A DNA stretch of 64,000 nt from assembly GCA_963757155.1 (NCBI GenBank), contig CAVWQS010000037.1, forward strand, positions 124,001 through 188,000. Direction: 5' to 3'. The translations under genes were made by a program, and so were the position numbers. The notes below the pieces were generated by a model. That model worked only from the letters and a program-made list of their open reading frames with translations, had not been told where the DNA came from and did not search any database. Source of the stretch: DASXQK01 sp963757155 (lineage in GTDB: Bacteria > Pseudomonadota > Alphaproteobacteria > Dongiales > Dongiaceae). Of the stretch, positions 25,234 through 34,856 are shown one piece after another (positions within the stretch are counted from its first letter, which is position 1; the number at the start of each line of letters is the position of its first letter).

Positions 25234-27183
25234 ATGGACGTCGTGATGATCTTCCTGCCGCTGGTGGCGGCTGCCATCGCCGGGCTCTTCTGGCGCCATA
25301 TCGGCGACCGGGGCGCCCAGCTCGTCACCTGTGCCGCTCTGCTGGTCTCCATGGTGCTTGCCTGGATCGTCTTCTTCGATGTGGGCTTGCATCACGGGGC
25401 GCCACGGACGACGGAGATCTTCACCTGGTTCCTCTCGGGCGGCTTCCAGGCGCATTGGACCATCAGCATCGATCAGCTGACCGCTGTCATGCTGATCGTC
25501 GTCACCACCGTCTCGGCCATGGTCCATATCTATTCCATCGGCTACATGCACGGCGATCCCTCGATCCCGCGGTTCATGAGCTATCTCAGCCTGTTCACCT
25601 TCTGCATGCTGATGCTGATCACGGCCGACAATTTCATGCAGCTCTTCTTCGGCTGGGAAGGGGTGGGCCTCTGCTCCTATCTGCTGGTCGGCTTCTGGTA
25701 TCAGAAGCCTTCGGCGAACGCGGCGGCCATCAAGGCCTTCGTCGTCAACCGTGTCGGCGATTTCGGCTTCATGCTCGGCATCATGGGCGTCTATTTCGTC
25801 TTCAGGCATGTCGAGTTCGCCGAGGTCTTCAAGGCGGTGCCGGCCATGGCCGGCACCACCATCGAGTTCCTGGGCATGCGCCTGCCGACCATGGAGACCC
25901 TCTGCCTCCTGCTCTTCGTCGGCGCCATGGGCAAATCGGCCCAGATCGGCCTCCACACCTGGCTGCCGGATGCGATGGAAGGGCCGACCCCGGTCTCCGC
26001 TCTGATCCATGCGGCGACCATGGTGACCGCCGGCGTCTTCATGGTCTGCCGCCTTTCCCCGATGTTCGAATATGCCCCCTTCGCCTTGACCTTCGTCACC
26101 GTCATCGGCGCCGTGACCTGCCTCTTCGCGGCGACCATCGGCTTCGTCCAGAACGACATCAAGCGCGTCATCGCCTATTCGACCTGCAGCCAGCTGGGCT
26201 ACATGTTCCTGGCCGCCGGGGTCTCCGCCTATGGGGCGGCCATCTTCCACCTCTTCACCCATGCCTTCTTCAAATCGCTGCTGTTCCTCAGCTCTGGCTG
26301 CGTCATCCATGCCATGTCGGGCGAGCAGGACATGCGCAAGATGGGCGGGCTGTGGCGCATGATCCCCATCACCTACGTCTTGATGTGGGCCGGCAGCCTG
26401 GCCTTGGGCGGCATCGGGATCCCCGGCGTCTTCGGATTCGCGGGCTTCTATTCCAAGGATATGATCCTCGAGGCCGCCTGGGGCTCGGGCACCGCCGTCG
26501 GCCATTTCGGCTTCTGGCTCGGCGCCCTGGCGGCGGGCGGCACGGGTTTTTACACGTGGCGCCTGCTGTTCATGACCTTCCATGGCAAATCGCGCGCCGA
26601 TCACGAGACGCTGCATCACGTCCATGAATCGCCGAAGGTGATGTGGATGCCGCTGATTCCGCTGGCCCTCGGGGCCGCTTTCGCCGGCATCGTCTTCTAT
26701 CCGGTCTTCGTCGGCCACGACATGGCGGATTACTGGCGCCAGTCGCTGTTCGTCCTGCCGGGTCACGATTCGATCGAGGCGGGGCATAATGTGCCGGAAT
26801 GGGTCAGCCTGACGCCGCTGATCCTGGGACTGGGCGGCATCGGGCTCGCCTTCGTCATGTATATCCTGAGGCCGAGCCTGCCGGCGGCCATGGCCCGGGC
26901 CTTCCGGCCGATCTACCTCCTGTTCCTCAACAAGTGGTATTTCGACGAGCTCTACGATTTCCTGTTCGTGAACCCGGCGAAGCGGCTGGGCCATCTGCTC
27001 TGGAAGGGCGGGGACGGGTCCGTCATCGACGGGCTGGGACCCGACGGGGTCGCCTCGGTCACGCGCAATCTCTCCCAGCGCGCCGGCCGGCTGCAGAGCG
27101 GCTATGTCTATCACTACGCCTTCGTCATGCTGATCGGCATCGTGCTGATCATCAGCTGGTATCTCTTCTGGGGAGCTCGGTGA
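25234..27183 (+). CDS. nuoL: NADH-quinone oxidoreductase subunit L
   Basis: Large antiporter-like proton-pumping subunit at the distal end of the membrane arm. It has 649 residues. Conserved segments include FFGWEGVGLCSYLLVGFWY, KAFVVNRVGDFGFMLG, KSAQIGLHTWLPDAMEGPTP and VSALIHAATMVTAGVFM. The C-terminal part carries the lateral helix (about residues 550-620) and ends in a transmembrane anchor. No disruption is visible, in contrast to nuoM and nuoN just downstream. Confidence 0.97.
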   Translation: MDVVMIFLPLVAAAIAGLFWRHIGDRGAQLVTCAALLVSMVLAWIVFFDVGLHHGAPRTTEIFTWFLSGGFQAHWTISIDQLTAVMLIVVTTVSAMVHIYSIGYMHGDPSIPRFMSYLSLFTFCMLMLITADNFMQLFFGWEGVGLCSYLLVGFWYQKPSANAAAIKAFVVNRVGDFGFMLGIMGVYFVFRHVEFAEVFKAVPAMAGTTIEFLGMRLPTMETLCLLLFVGAMGKSAQIGLHTWLPDAMEGPTPVSALIHAATMVTAGVFMVCRLSPMFEYAPFALTFVTVIGAVTCLFAATIGFVQNDIKRVIAYSTCSQLGYMFLAAGVSAYGAAIFHLFTHAFFKSLLFLSSGCVIHAMSGEQDMRKMGGLWRMIPITYVLMWAGSLALGGIGIPGVFGFAGFYSKDMILEAAWGSGTAVGHFGFWLGALAAGGTGFYTWRLLFMTFHGKSRADHETLHHVHESPKVMWMPLIPLALGAAFAGIVFYPVFVGHDMADYWRQSLFVLPGHDSIEAGHNVPEWVSLTPLILGLGGIGLAFVMYILRPSLPAAMARAFRPIYLLFLNKWYFDELYDFLFVNPAKRLGHLLWKGGDGSVIDGLGPDGVASVTRNLSQRAGRLQSGYVYHYAFVMLIGIVLIISWYLFWGAR

Positions 27184-27190
27184 CCACGCC

Positions 27191-28725
27191 ATGAGCAGCT
27201 GGCCGATCCTCTCCCTCGTCACCTTCCTGCCCCTGGTGGGCAGCGCGCTGATCTTCCTGCTGCGCGGCGAGCCGGCGGCCGTCGCCCGCAACGCCCGATA
27301 TCTCGCGCTCTGGACCTCGCTGATCACCTTCCTGCTGTCGCTGGTGCTCTGGTTCGGCTTCGACCGCAGCTCGGCCGATTTCCAATTCGTCGAGCAGGCG
27401 GATTGGATCCCGGCCTTCGGCATCCGCTACCACATGGGCGTCGACGGCATTTCCGTGCTCTTCGTCCTGCTCTCGACCCTGCTGACCCCGATCTGCATCC
27501 TCTCGGCCTGGGAAGCGGTCAAGGTCCGGGTCAAGGAGTACATGATCGCCTTCCTGGTGCTCGAGACCTTCATGGTCGGCACCTTCTGCGCCCTCGATTT
27601 CGTGCTCTTCTACATGTTCTTCGAGGGCGTGCTGATCCCGATGTTCCTGATCATCGGCATCTGGGGCGGGTCGCGCCGGGTCTATTCGGCCTTCAAGTTC
27701 TTCCTCTATCACCCTGCTCGGCTCGGTGCTGATGCTGCTGGCGCTGATCGCCATGTATTACGTCGCCGGCACCACCGACATCCCGACCCTGATGCACCAC
27801 GCCTTCCCGCCGGAGACCCAGCGCTGGCTGTGGCTGGCGCTCTTCGCCTCCTTCGCCGTCAAGGTGCCGATGTGGCCGGTGCACACCTGGCTGCCCGACG
27901 CCCATGTGGAGGCGCCGACGGCGGGCTCGGTGATCCTGGCCGGCGTGCTGCTGAAGCTCGGCGCCTATGGCTTCCTGCGCTTCTCCGTGCCCATGCTGCC
28001 GGAGGCCTCGGCCTATTTCACGCCGCTGGTCTATGTCCTCTCGGCGGTCGCGGTCGTCTATACCTCCCTGGTGGCGCTGGCCCAGGAGGATATGAAGAAG
28101 ACCATCGCCTATTCCTCCGTCGCCCATATGGGCTTCGTCACCGCCGGCATCTTCACCGCCACCGTGCAGGGCGTGCAGGGCGCGGTCTTCCAGATGCTGA
28201 GCCATGGCATCGTGTCCGGCGGCGCTCTTCCTCATCGTCGGCGTGGTCTATGACCGCCTCCACACCCACGTGATCGACCGCTTCTCCGGGCTGGTGAACC
28301 GGATGCCGGTCTATGCCGCGATCTTCATGCTGTTCATGCTGGCCTCCATCGGCCTGCCCGGCACCAGCGGCTTCATCGGCGAGTTCCTCAGCATGCTGGG
28401 CGCCTTCCAGGTGAACACCTGGCTGGCCTTCTTCCTCTGCACCGGCATCATCCTGGGGGCCGCCTATATGCTCTGGCTCTACCGGCGGGTCATCTTCGGC
28501 AAGCTGGACAAGGCGGATCTGATGAACATCCTCGATCTCAGCCCGCGCGAGATCGCCCTCTTCGTGCCGCTGGGCCTGCTGATCATGTGGATGGGCGTCT
28601 ATCCCACCTCCTTCATCGAGATCATGGCCCCGGCGGTCGACCGGATGGTGGGCGGCTATCACGCAGCGCTCCTCCTCGGCGGCGCGCCCCATCTGGCGAG
28701 CCTCGCACCGCAGGTGATCCCATGA
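27191..28725 (+). CDS. nuoM: NADH-quinone oxidoreductase subunit M (two frame disruptions)
   Basis: Antiporter-like proton-pumping subunit. Conserved blocks are spread over three frames: first from ATG 27191 (GVDGISVLFVLLSTLLTP, FFEGVLIPMFLIIGIWGG), then from about 27711 (SFAVKVPMWPVHTWLPDAHVEAPT, AGVLLKLGAYGFLRF), then from about 28222 (LFLIVGVVYDRLHTH to HLASLAPQVIP). Each change is +1 and is cured by dropping one base near 27710 and one near 28221. The restored protein has 510 residues, normal for NuoM. The stop overlaps the nuoN start. An inactive gene is unlikely in an otherwise complete operon, so sequence error is favoured. Confidence 0.9.
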
Positions 28726-30174
28726 ATTTGACGCTGGCCAATTGGTCGCTGGCCGCACCGGAGATCCTGCTCGCCGCCGGGGCGATTCTGCTGCTGATGC
28801 TGGGCGTGTTCCTGCGCCAGGACCGCATGCGGCTGATCGCCTGGCTGTCGGTCGCCGTGCTGGTGGTCACCATCATCCTGGTCGGGCAGATGCCGGCCTC
28901 GGGGGGCTATGCCTTCGGCAATCTCTTCGTGGTCGACCGCTTCTCCCAGTTCATGAAGATCGTGGTGCTCAGCGCCACGGGCCTGTCGATCCTGCTGTCG
29001 ATGGACTTCGCCGAGCGCGAGCAGATGGGGCGCTTCGAATTCCCGGTGCTGATGCTCTTCGCGACGCTCGGCATGATGGCCATGATCTCGGCCAACGATC
29101 TGATCTCGCTCTATCTCGGCCTCGAGCTGCAGAGCCTGGCGCTCTATGTGGTCGCGGCCTTCCAGCGCGATTCCCTGCGCTCGACGGAGGCGGGGCTGAA
29201 GTATTTCGTCCTGGGCGCGCTCTCCTCGGGCATGCTGCTCTACGGCGCCTCGATGATCTATGGCTTCGCCGGCACCACGGGCTTCCTCGGCCTGGCGGCG
29301 GCGCTGACCGATTCCGCGGCCGCGCCCGGTCGGGCTCATCATCGGCCTCGTCTTCGTGCTGGCCGGCCTCGCCTTCAAGGTCTCGGCGGTGCCCTTCCAT
29401 ATGTGGACGCCGGACGTCTATGAGGGCGCGCCGACGCCCGTCACCGCCTTCTTCTCGGCCGCGCCCAAGCTCGCTGCCGTGGCGCTGCTCACCCGCGTGG
29501 TGGTGGGACCCTTCGGCCATCTCATGGCGGATTGGCGCCAGGTCATCGTCTTCATCTCCATCGCCTCCATGCTGCTGGGCGCCGTCGCCGGCATCAACCA
29601 GCGCAACATCAAGCGGCTGATGGCCTATAGCTCCATCGGCCATATCGGCTACGGCCTCGTCGGCCTGGCGGCGGGAACGCCCGAAGGGGTGCGCGGCCTG
29701 CTGATCTACATGTCGCTCTATGTCATGCATGACGCTCGGCAGTTTCGGGTGCATCCTCTCCATGCGCCGGCGCGGCGTGATGGTGGAGCAGATCTCCGAT
29801 CTCGCCGGCGTTTCGCGCAGCAATCCGATGATGGCCGCGGCCTTGGCGATCTTCATGTTCTCCATGGCGGGCATCCCGCCGCTGGCCGGCTTCTTCGGCA
29901 AGCTCTATGTCTTCCTGCCGGCCATCTCCGCCGGGCTCTATACCCTGGCGGTGATCGGCGTGGTCGCGCAGCGTCGTGGGCGCCTATTACTACCTGCGCG
30001 TCATCAAGGTCATGTATTTCGACGAGCTGAAGGAGGGCTTCGACGCCTCGCCGGGCTGGGAAGTTCCTTCGATCATGGCGGTGGCGGCGCTGGCCATCTT
30101 GCTGTTCTTCATCCTGCCGGGGCCGCTCTTCTCGGCGCGCACAGGCGGCGGCTGTGTCGCTCTTCGGCGGATGA
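28722..30174 (+). CDS. nuoN: NADH-quinone oxidoreductase subunit N (four frame disruptions)
   Basis: Antiporter-like proton-pumping subunit. The coding signal passes through all three frames: ATG 28722 to about 29328 (includes SLYLGLELQSLALYVVAAFQRDS), then to about 29728 (FKVSAVPFHMWTPDVYEGAPTPVTAFFS), then to about 29969 (FMFSMAGIPPLAGFFGKLYVF), then to about 30138, then to TGA 30174. Every step is +1 and is cured by deleting one base near 29328, 29728, 29969 and 30138. The restored protein has 483 residues, the usual NuoN length. The TGA overlaps the birA ATG. Four independent lesions with intact sequence between them argue for read error rather than decay. Confidence 0.88.
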
Positions 30175-30932
30175 GTCCGGATCGCCGTCCGGAGCTCCCG
30201 CCCTTCTTCTCGCTCGTCGCCCTCGAGCGCATCGACAGCACCAATGAGGAGTTGCATCGCCGCGCGCGAACGGGCGCGGCGGAGGGCACCCTCGTCTGGG
30301 CGCGGGAGCAGAGCCGGGGGCGCGGGCGCCGCGGCCGGGATTGGAGCTCGCCCCAGGGCAATCTCTATCTCTCGCTCCTGCTGCGTCCCCGGGTGGCGCC
30401 GGCCGAGGCGGCCCAGATCGGCTTCGTCGCCGCCGTGGCCCTGGCCGAGACCTTCGCGAGCCTCCTGCCGCCGGGCCGGCGGCTCGGCTGCAAATGGCCG
30501 AACGATCTGCTGATCGACGGCGCCAAGGTCTCCGGCATTTTGCCGGAGGCCGAAGCGGCCGGCGGAATCGTCGAGGCGGTCGTGCTGGGCATGGGCGTGA
30601 ATGTCGCAAGCTTTCCCGCCGAGCTCCCCTACAGGGCCACCTCCCTGGCCGCTGCCGGCGCCGAGGCGAGCGTGGAGACCGTGCTGGAGGCTTTGGCGCC
30701 GCGGTTGGAAGCGTGGTATCGCCGCTGGCGCGAGGCGGGCTTCGCGCCGGTCCGCCGCCGCTGGCTCGATTTCGCCGCCGGGCTGGGGGAGGCCATCGAG
30801 GTTCGCCTCGAGCGCGAGGTGCTGCGGGGAAAGTTTGCCGGGCTCGATGCCTCGGGCGCACTCGACCTCGAATTCACCGACGGCAGGCACCGGCTGATCA
30901 CCGCCGGCGATGTCTTCCATCCGGCCGGCTGA
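30171..30932 (+). CDS. birA: Biotin--[acetyl-CoA-carboxylase] ligase
   Basis: Activates biotin with ATP and transfers it to biotin carboxyl carrier protein. It has 253 residues with only the catalytic and C-terminal domains; the N-terminal DNA-binding domain of E. coli BirA is absent, so it is not a repressor. Motifs: the biotinyl-AMP loop GRGRRGRDW, KWPNDLLIDGAKVSGIL and a GMGVNV strand. It overlaps nuoN and lies in the conserved nuoN-birA-coaX-RNase J order. Confidence 0.95.
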   Translation: MSPDRRPELPPFFSLVALERIDSTNEELHRRARTGAAEGTLVWAREQSRGRGRRGRDWSSPQGNLYLSLLLRPRVAPAEAAQIGFVAAVALAETFASLLPPGRRLGCKWPNDLLIDGAKVSGILPEAEAAGGIVEAVVLGMGVNVASFPAELPYRATSLAAAGAEASVETVLEALAPRLEAWYRRWREAGFAPVRRRWLDFAAGLGEAIEVRLEREVLRGKFAGLDASGALDLEFTDGRHRLITAGDVFHPAG

Positions 30933-30951
30933 GAGAAGGCAAGGGGGCGCC

Positions 30952-31731
30952 ATGCTGCTCGCCATCAACGCCAACAACACCAATGTCAAATTCGGCCTGT
31001 TCGAGGGCGATCGCATGGTGGGGGATTGGCGCATCCGCACCGAAAGCAGCCGCACCTCGGACGAATACATGGTCTGGCTCAGCCAGCTCCTGGCGCTGGC
31101 CGGGATCGACCGCGCGCTGATCAAGGAGACGATCATCGCCACGGTGGTGCCCCAGGCGCTGTTCCATCTGCGCATGTTCTGCGAGCGCCATCTGGCCGCC
31201 CCGCCGCTGGTCATCGGCGAGCCGGGGGTGGAGCTCGGCATCCGCGTGCTGATGGACAAGCCCAATGAGGTGGGCGCCGATCGCCTCGCCAATGCCGTGG
31301 GCGGCCATCTGCTCTATCCCGGCCCGCTCATCATCGTCGATTTCGGCACCGCCACCAGCTTCGACATCACCGATGCCGAGGGCAATTTCATCGGCGGCGC
31401 CATCGCGCCGGGCATCAATCTGAGCCTGGAGGCTCTCCATATGGCGACGGCCAAGCTGCCGCGCATCGCGCTGGAGGCGCCGAGCCGCGTCATCGGCAAG
31501 GATACGCTGGGCGCCATGCAGTCCGGCGTCTATTGGGGCTATGTCGGGCTGATCGAGGGGCTGGTGTCACGGATCGCCAAGGAATTCGGCGCTCCCTTCA
31601 CCGTCATCGCCACCGGCGGGCTGGCGCCGCTCTTCGTCGGCGCGACGCCGGTCATCGCCCATCTCGAGCCGGAGATCACCATGAAAGGGCTGGTGGAGAT
31701 CCATCGGTTGAGCAGGAAAAAGCGCCCATGA
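30952..31731 (+). CDS. coaX: Type III pantothenate kinase
   Basis: First step of coenzyme A synthesis, phosphorylating pantothenate. It has 259 residues of the ASKHA fold. Motif II (GADRLANAVGGHLLYPGPLIIVDFGTATSFDI) is intact, including the catalytic Asp. Motif I, normally D-x-G-N-T, reads NANNTN (residues 6-11 of MLLAINANNTNVKFGLF), so the first Asp is Asn and the Gly is Asn. Motif III GAIAPGINLSLEAL is present. Its stop overlaps the RNase J start. The motif I change may be lineage-specific rather than inactivating. Confidence 0.92.
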   Translation: MLLAINANNTNVKFGLFEGDRMVGDWRIRTESSRTSDEYMVWLSQLLALAGIDRALIKETIIATVVPQALFHLRMFCERHLAAPPLVIGEPGVELGIRVLMDKPNEVGADRLANAVGGHLLYPGPLIIVDFGTATSFDITDAEGNFIGGAIAPGINLSLEALHMATAKLPRIALEAPSRVIGKDTLGAMQSGVYWGYVGLIEGLVSRIAKEFGAPFTVIATGGLAPLFVGATPVIAHLEPEITMKGLVEIHRLSRKKRP

Positions 31732-33394
31732 CCGATCGTCCCCGCGCCGACGAGCTGCTGTTCCTGCCGCTGGGCGGCTGCGGCGAAATCGGAATGAATC
31801 TCAGCCTCTACGGCCATGCCGGCAAATGGCTGATGGTCGATCTCGGCATCACCTTCGGCAATGAATCGACGCCGGGCATCGACGTCATCATGCCGGACCC
31901 ATCCTTCATCGTGGAGAATCGCGCCGATCTCCTCGGCCTCGTGCTGACCCATGCCCATGAGGATCACATCGGCGCCGTGCCCTATCTCTGGCCGCGGCTG
32001 CGCTGCCCCATCTACGCCACGCCCTTCACCGCCGCGGTGCTGCGGCGCAAGCTCGCCGAGGCCAATCTCCTGGGCGAGGCGAAGATCACGGAGATTCCCG
32101 ATGTCGGGAAGCTTCGCGCTGGGGCCCTTCGAGATCGAGCTCATCTCCATCACCCATTCGATACCCGAGCCCAATGCCGTGGTGCTGCGCACGCCCCTGG
32201 GCAACATCCTGCATACCGGCGATTGGAAGCTCGATCCCGATCCCGTCATCGGCCCCATCACCGACGAGGCGGCGCTGCGCCGCCTGGGCGGGGAGGGGGT
32301 GCTGGCCATGGTCTGCGATTCCACCAATGTCCTGGTGGAGGGCAGCTCGGGCTCCGAGGCCGAGGTGCGCCAGGCCATGGACGAGCTCATCGGCCGATAC
32401 CAACATCGCGTCGCCGTCGCCTGCTTCTCCTCCAATGTTGCGCGCATCGAGAGCGTGACCAAGGCCGGCCTCGCCCATGGCCGGCATGTCGGCCTCGTGG
32501 GCCGCTCGCTGCGCCGCATGGTGGAGGCGGCGCAGGAATCGGGATATCTCCAGGACCTGCCGGATTTCATTTCGGAGGAGGATATCGGTCATCTCCCGCG
32601 GGAGCGGGTGCTGATGATCTGCACGGGCAGCCAGGGCGAGCCGCGCTCGGCCCTGGCGCGCATCGCCCGCGACGAGCATCCCGATGTCGGCCTCGAGCCG
32701 GGGGATGCCTGCATCTTCTCCTCGCGCATCATCCCCGGCAACGAGCATGCCATCGGCGAGCTGCACAACGCCCTCATCCGCCGCGGCGTGGAGATCGTGA
32801 CGGAGAAGGACCATTTCGTGCATGTCTCGGGCCATCCGGCCCGCGACGAGCTGGCGGAGATGTATCGCTGGGTGAAGCCCGCCATCGCCGTTCCGGTGCA
32901 TGGGGAGCTGCGCCATCTGCGCGCCCATGTGGCGCTGGCCGAGAGCTGCCAGGTGCGCCAGTCGGTGCTGGTGGAGAACGGCTCGATCCTGCGGCTGGCC
33001 CCCGGCCAAGCCCGAGGTGATCGGCCAGGTGGCAAGCGGCCGGCTGGGGCTGGACGGGACCCAGCTCACCGCCATGGGCGGGCCGGCGCTGAAGACGCGC
33101 CAGCGCATGGCCCATAACGGGACGGCGGTGGCGACGATCATCCTGGACCGCAGCGGCCGCCTCCAGGGCGAGCCGCTGTTGACCTTGCATGGCCTGGGCG
33201 CAGATCTGGAAGACGAGGAGGCTGCGAAGCTCGAGGCCGCTGCGGCGGCCCGGCAAGCCCTGGCGGGGATTGCCACGGGAAAGCGCGGCGACGACGCAGC
33301 CGTGCGGGAGGTCCTGCGCATCGCCGTCCGCCGCAGCCTCAACGCCCGCTACGGCAAGAAGCCCCTGACCGACGTGCATCTGGTCCGGCTTTAG
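31728..33394 (+). CDS. rnj: Ribonuclease J (two frame disruptions)
   Basis: Metallo-beta-lactamase/beta-CASP ribonuclease with 5'-3' exo- and endonuclease activity in RNA maturation and decay. The metal motif HAHEDH is at residues 75-80 (LVLTHAHEDHIGAVPYLW). GNILHTGDWKLDP, CDSTNVLVEGSSGSE and the beta-CASP motif TGSQGEPRSAL lie in a second frame, and the C-terminal KPEVIGQVASGRLGL domain in a third. The frame changes near 32109 and 33001; both are +1, the second within a run of five C. Restored length is 554 residues, normal for the family. Confidence 0.9.
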
Positions 33395-33418
33395 GCGATA
33401 CCGTAGGCTCTCCCCCTT

Positions 33419-33504
33419 CGTCATCCCCGCGAAAGCGGGGATCCAGGGCGAGTGGCAAAATGCTGCGCGTGAGGCCCTGGATTCCCGCTTTCGCGGGAAT
33501 GACG
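33419..33504. repeat. Palindromic intergenic repeat element, copy 2
   Basis: Inverted arms of 30 bases at 33419-33448 and 33475-33504 (core CATCCCCGCGAAAGCGGGGA and CCCGCTTTCGCGGGAATGAC) differ at only two or three positions and flank a 26-base centre. The arms match those of the element at 15696-15774. It fills the gap between RNase J and mce and ends 20 bases before the mce ATG, so its hairpin would lie in the transcript just ahead of that gene. Confidence 0.85.
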
Positions 33505-33524
33505 GCGGATAGGAAGCGAAGGTC

Positions 33525-33929
33525 ATGATCGGACGATTAAATCACGTGGCGATCGCGGTGCCGGATCTGGCGGCGGCATCGCGGCTCTATGCCGAGGCTC
33601 TGGGCGCCCAGGTCTCGGCCCCGCTGCCGCAGCCCGATCATGGGGTCAGCGTCGTCTTCGTCACCTTGCCCAACACCAAGATCGAGCTGCTGGAGCCGCT
33701 GGGCGCCGATTCGCCCATCGCCGCCTTCCTCGCCCGCAACCCCGCCGGCGGCATCCACCATATCTGCTACGAGGTCGAGGATATCCGGGCAGCGCGCGAC
33801 CGGCTGAAGGCCAGCGGGGCGCGGGTGCTGGGCGATGGCGAGCCCAAGACGGGGGCCCATGGCAAGCCGGTACTGTTCCTGCATCCCAAGGATTTCCTCG
33901 GCAGCCTGATCGAGCTGGAGCAGGCATGA
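33525..33929 (+). CDS. mce: Methylmalonyl-CoA / ethylmalonyl-CoA epimerase
   Basis: Interconverts the epimers of methylmalonyl-CoA (or ethylmalonyl-CoA) in propionate or ethylmalonyl-CoA metabolism. It has 134 residues of the vicinal-oxygen-chelate fold. The protein starts IGRLNHVAIAVPDL with the metal-ligand His7. Other likely ligands are the Glu of NTKIELLEPL, the His of GGIHHICYEV and the C-terminal Glu of GSLIELEQA. AAGCGAAGG precedes the ATG. It overlaps the DUF1467 gene by 4 bases, an arrangement shared by many alphaproteobacteria. Confidence 0.93.
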   Translation: MIGRLNHVAIAVPDLAAASRLYAEALGAQVSAPLPQPDHGVSVVFVTLPNTKIELLEPLGADSPIAAFLARNPAGGIHHICYEVEDIRAARDRLKASGARVLGDGEPKTGAHGKPVLFLHPKDFLGSLIELEQA

Positions 33930-34159
33930 ACATACTGACGGCCGTCGTCGTCTATTTCCTGATCTGGTGGGTCATGCTCTTCGCGGTGCTGCCCTGGGGC
34001 GTGCGGCGCGAGGAGAATCCCGAGCCCGGCCATGATCCGGGCGCGCCGATGAAGACCCATCTCTGGACCAAGGTCATCGCCACCACCATCCTGTCGGCCC
34101 TGGTTTGGCTCGTGGCCTGGTGGCTGATAACCTCGCCCTGGATCACCTTCCGGCATTGA
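33926..34159 (+). CDS. DUF1467 family membrane protein
   Basis: A 77-residue protein with two transmembrane helices (VVVYFLIWWVMLFAVLPWGV and VIATTILSALVWLVAWWLIT) joined by a polar loop with RREENPEPGHDPGAP. These are the features of DUF1467, a family of unknown function found beside mce and proS in alphaproteobacteria. It is translationally coupled to mce (ATGA overlap). Confidence 0.88.
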   Translation: MNILTAVVVYFLIWWVMLFAVLPWGVRREENPEPGHDPGAPMKTHLWTKVIATTILSALVWLVAWWLITSPWITFRH

Positions 34160-34169
34160 GCGGATCATC

Positions 34170-34742
34170 ATGAGCAGCTATTGCGATATCGCCCCCGGCC
34201 ATCCCTTCCACGGCCCCTATCATGGGGGCGAGTACGGCTTTCCCTCGCGCGACGACAAGGTGCTGTTCGAGCGGCTGATCCTGGAGATCAACCAGGCCGG
34301 GCTCTCCTGGCTCACCATCCTGAAGAAGCGGGAGGCCTTCCTGGCCGCGTTCGACGGCTTCGACATCGACAAGGTGGCGGCCTATGGCGCGCGGGAGAAG
34401 CACCGCCTGCTGGCCGATGCGGGGATCATCCGCAACCGCCTGAAGGTCGACGCCGCCATCGAGAATGCCAAGCGCCTGCAGCAGATCCGCGCGGAACACG
34501 GCTCCTTTGCGGCCTGGCTCGATCACCATCATCCCCTGGACAAGGCCGATTGGGTCAAGCTGTTCAAGAAGACCTTCCGCTTCACCGGCGGGGAGATCGT
34601 GGGGGAGTTCCTGATGAGCCTCGGCTATCTGCCCGGTGCCCATGCGCCCGGCTGCCCGGTCGCCAAGAAGATCGCCCGGCTGGGGCCGCCCTGGGCCAAG
34701 GCAGAAAAGCGGGCCAAGGCAAAAAGGCCCGCCAAGCGCTAA
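34170..34742 (+). CDS. tag: DNA-3-methyladenine glycosylase I
   Basis: Base-excision repair enzyme that removes 3-methyladenine. It has 190 residues of the helix-hairpin-helix superfamily. The family zinc site is suggested by Cys5 (YCDIAPGHPFH) and the C-terminal HAPGCPV. The core reads LILEINQAGLSWLTILKKREAFLAAFDGFD. The C-terminal 20 residues are Lys/Ala-rich. It starts 10 bases after the DUF1467 gene. Confidence 0.93.
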   Translation: MSSYCDIAPGHPFHGPYHGGEYGFPSRDDKVLFERLILEINQAGLSWLTILKKREAFLAAFDGFDIDKVAAYGAREKHRLLADAGIIRNRLKVDAAIENAKRLQQIRAEHGSFAAWLDHHHPLDKADWVKLFKKTFRFTGGEIVGEFLMSLGYLPGAHAPGCPVAKKIARLGPPWAKAEKRAKAKRPAKR

Positions 34743-34856
34743 GCCGCCTTGGGGTCGCCATAATTCCGAACGAGGCTCCGCCCCGGACCCGCATGGACAG
34801 GGCGCGGACCCTCGCCTAAAGTCACGCTCCCTCGACCCCAAGGAAATGAACGACTT

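Noticed and set aside
27191..30174. Programmed ribosomal frameshifting in nuoM and nuoN
   Set aside because: No slippery heptamer, Shine-Dalgarno-like stimulator or conserved stem was seen at the shift points, and six separate events in two adjacent genes would be without precedent.
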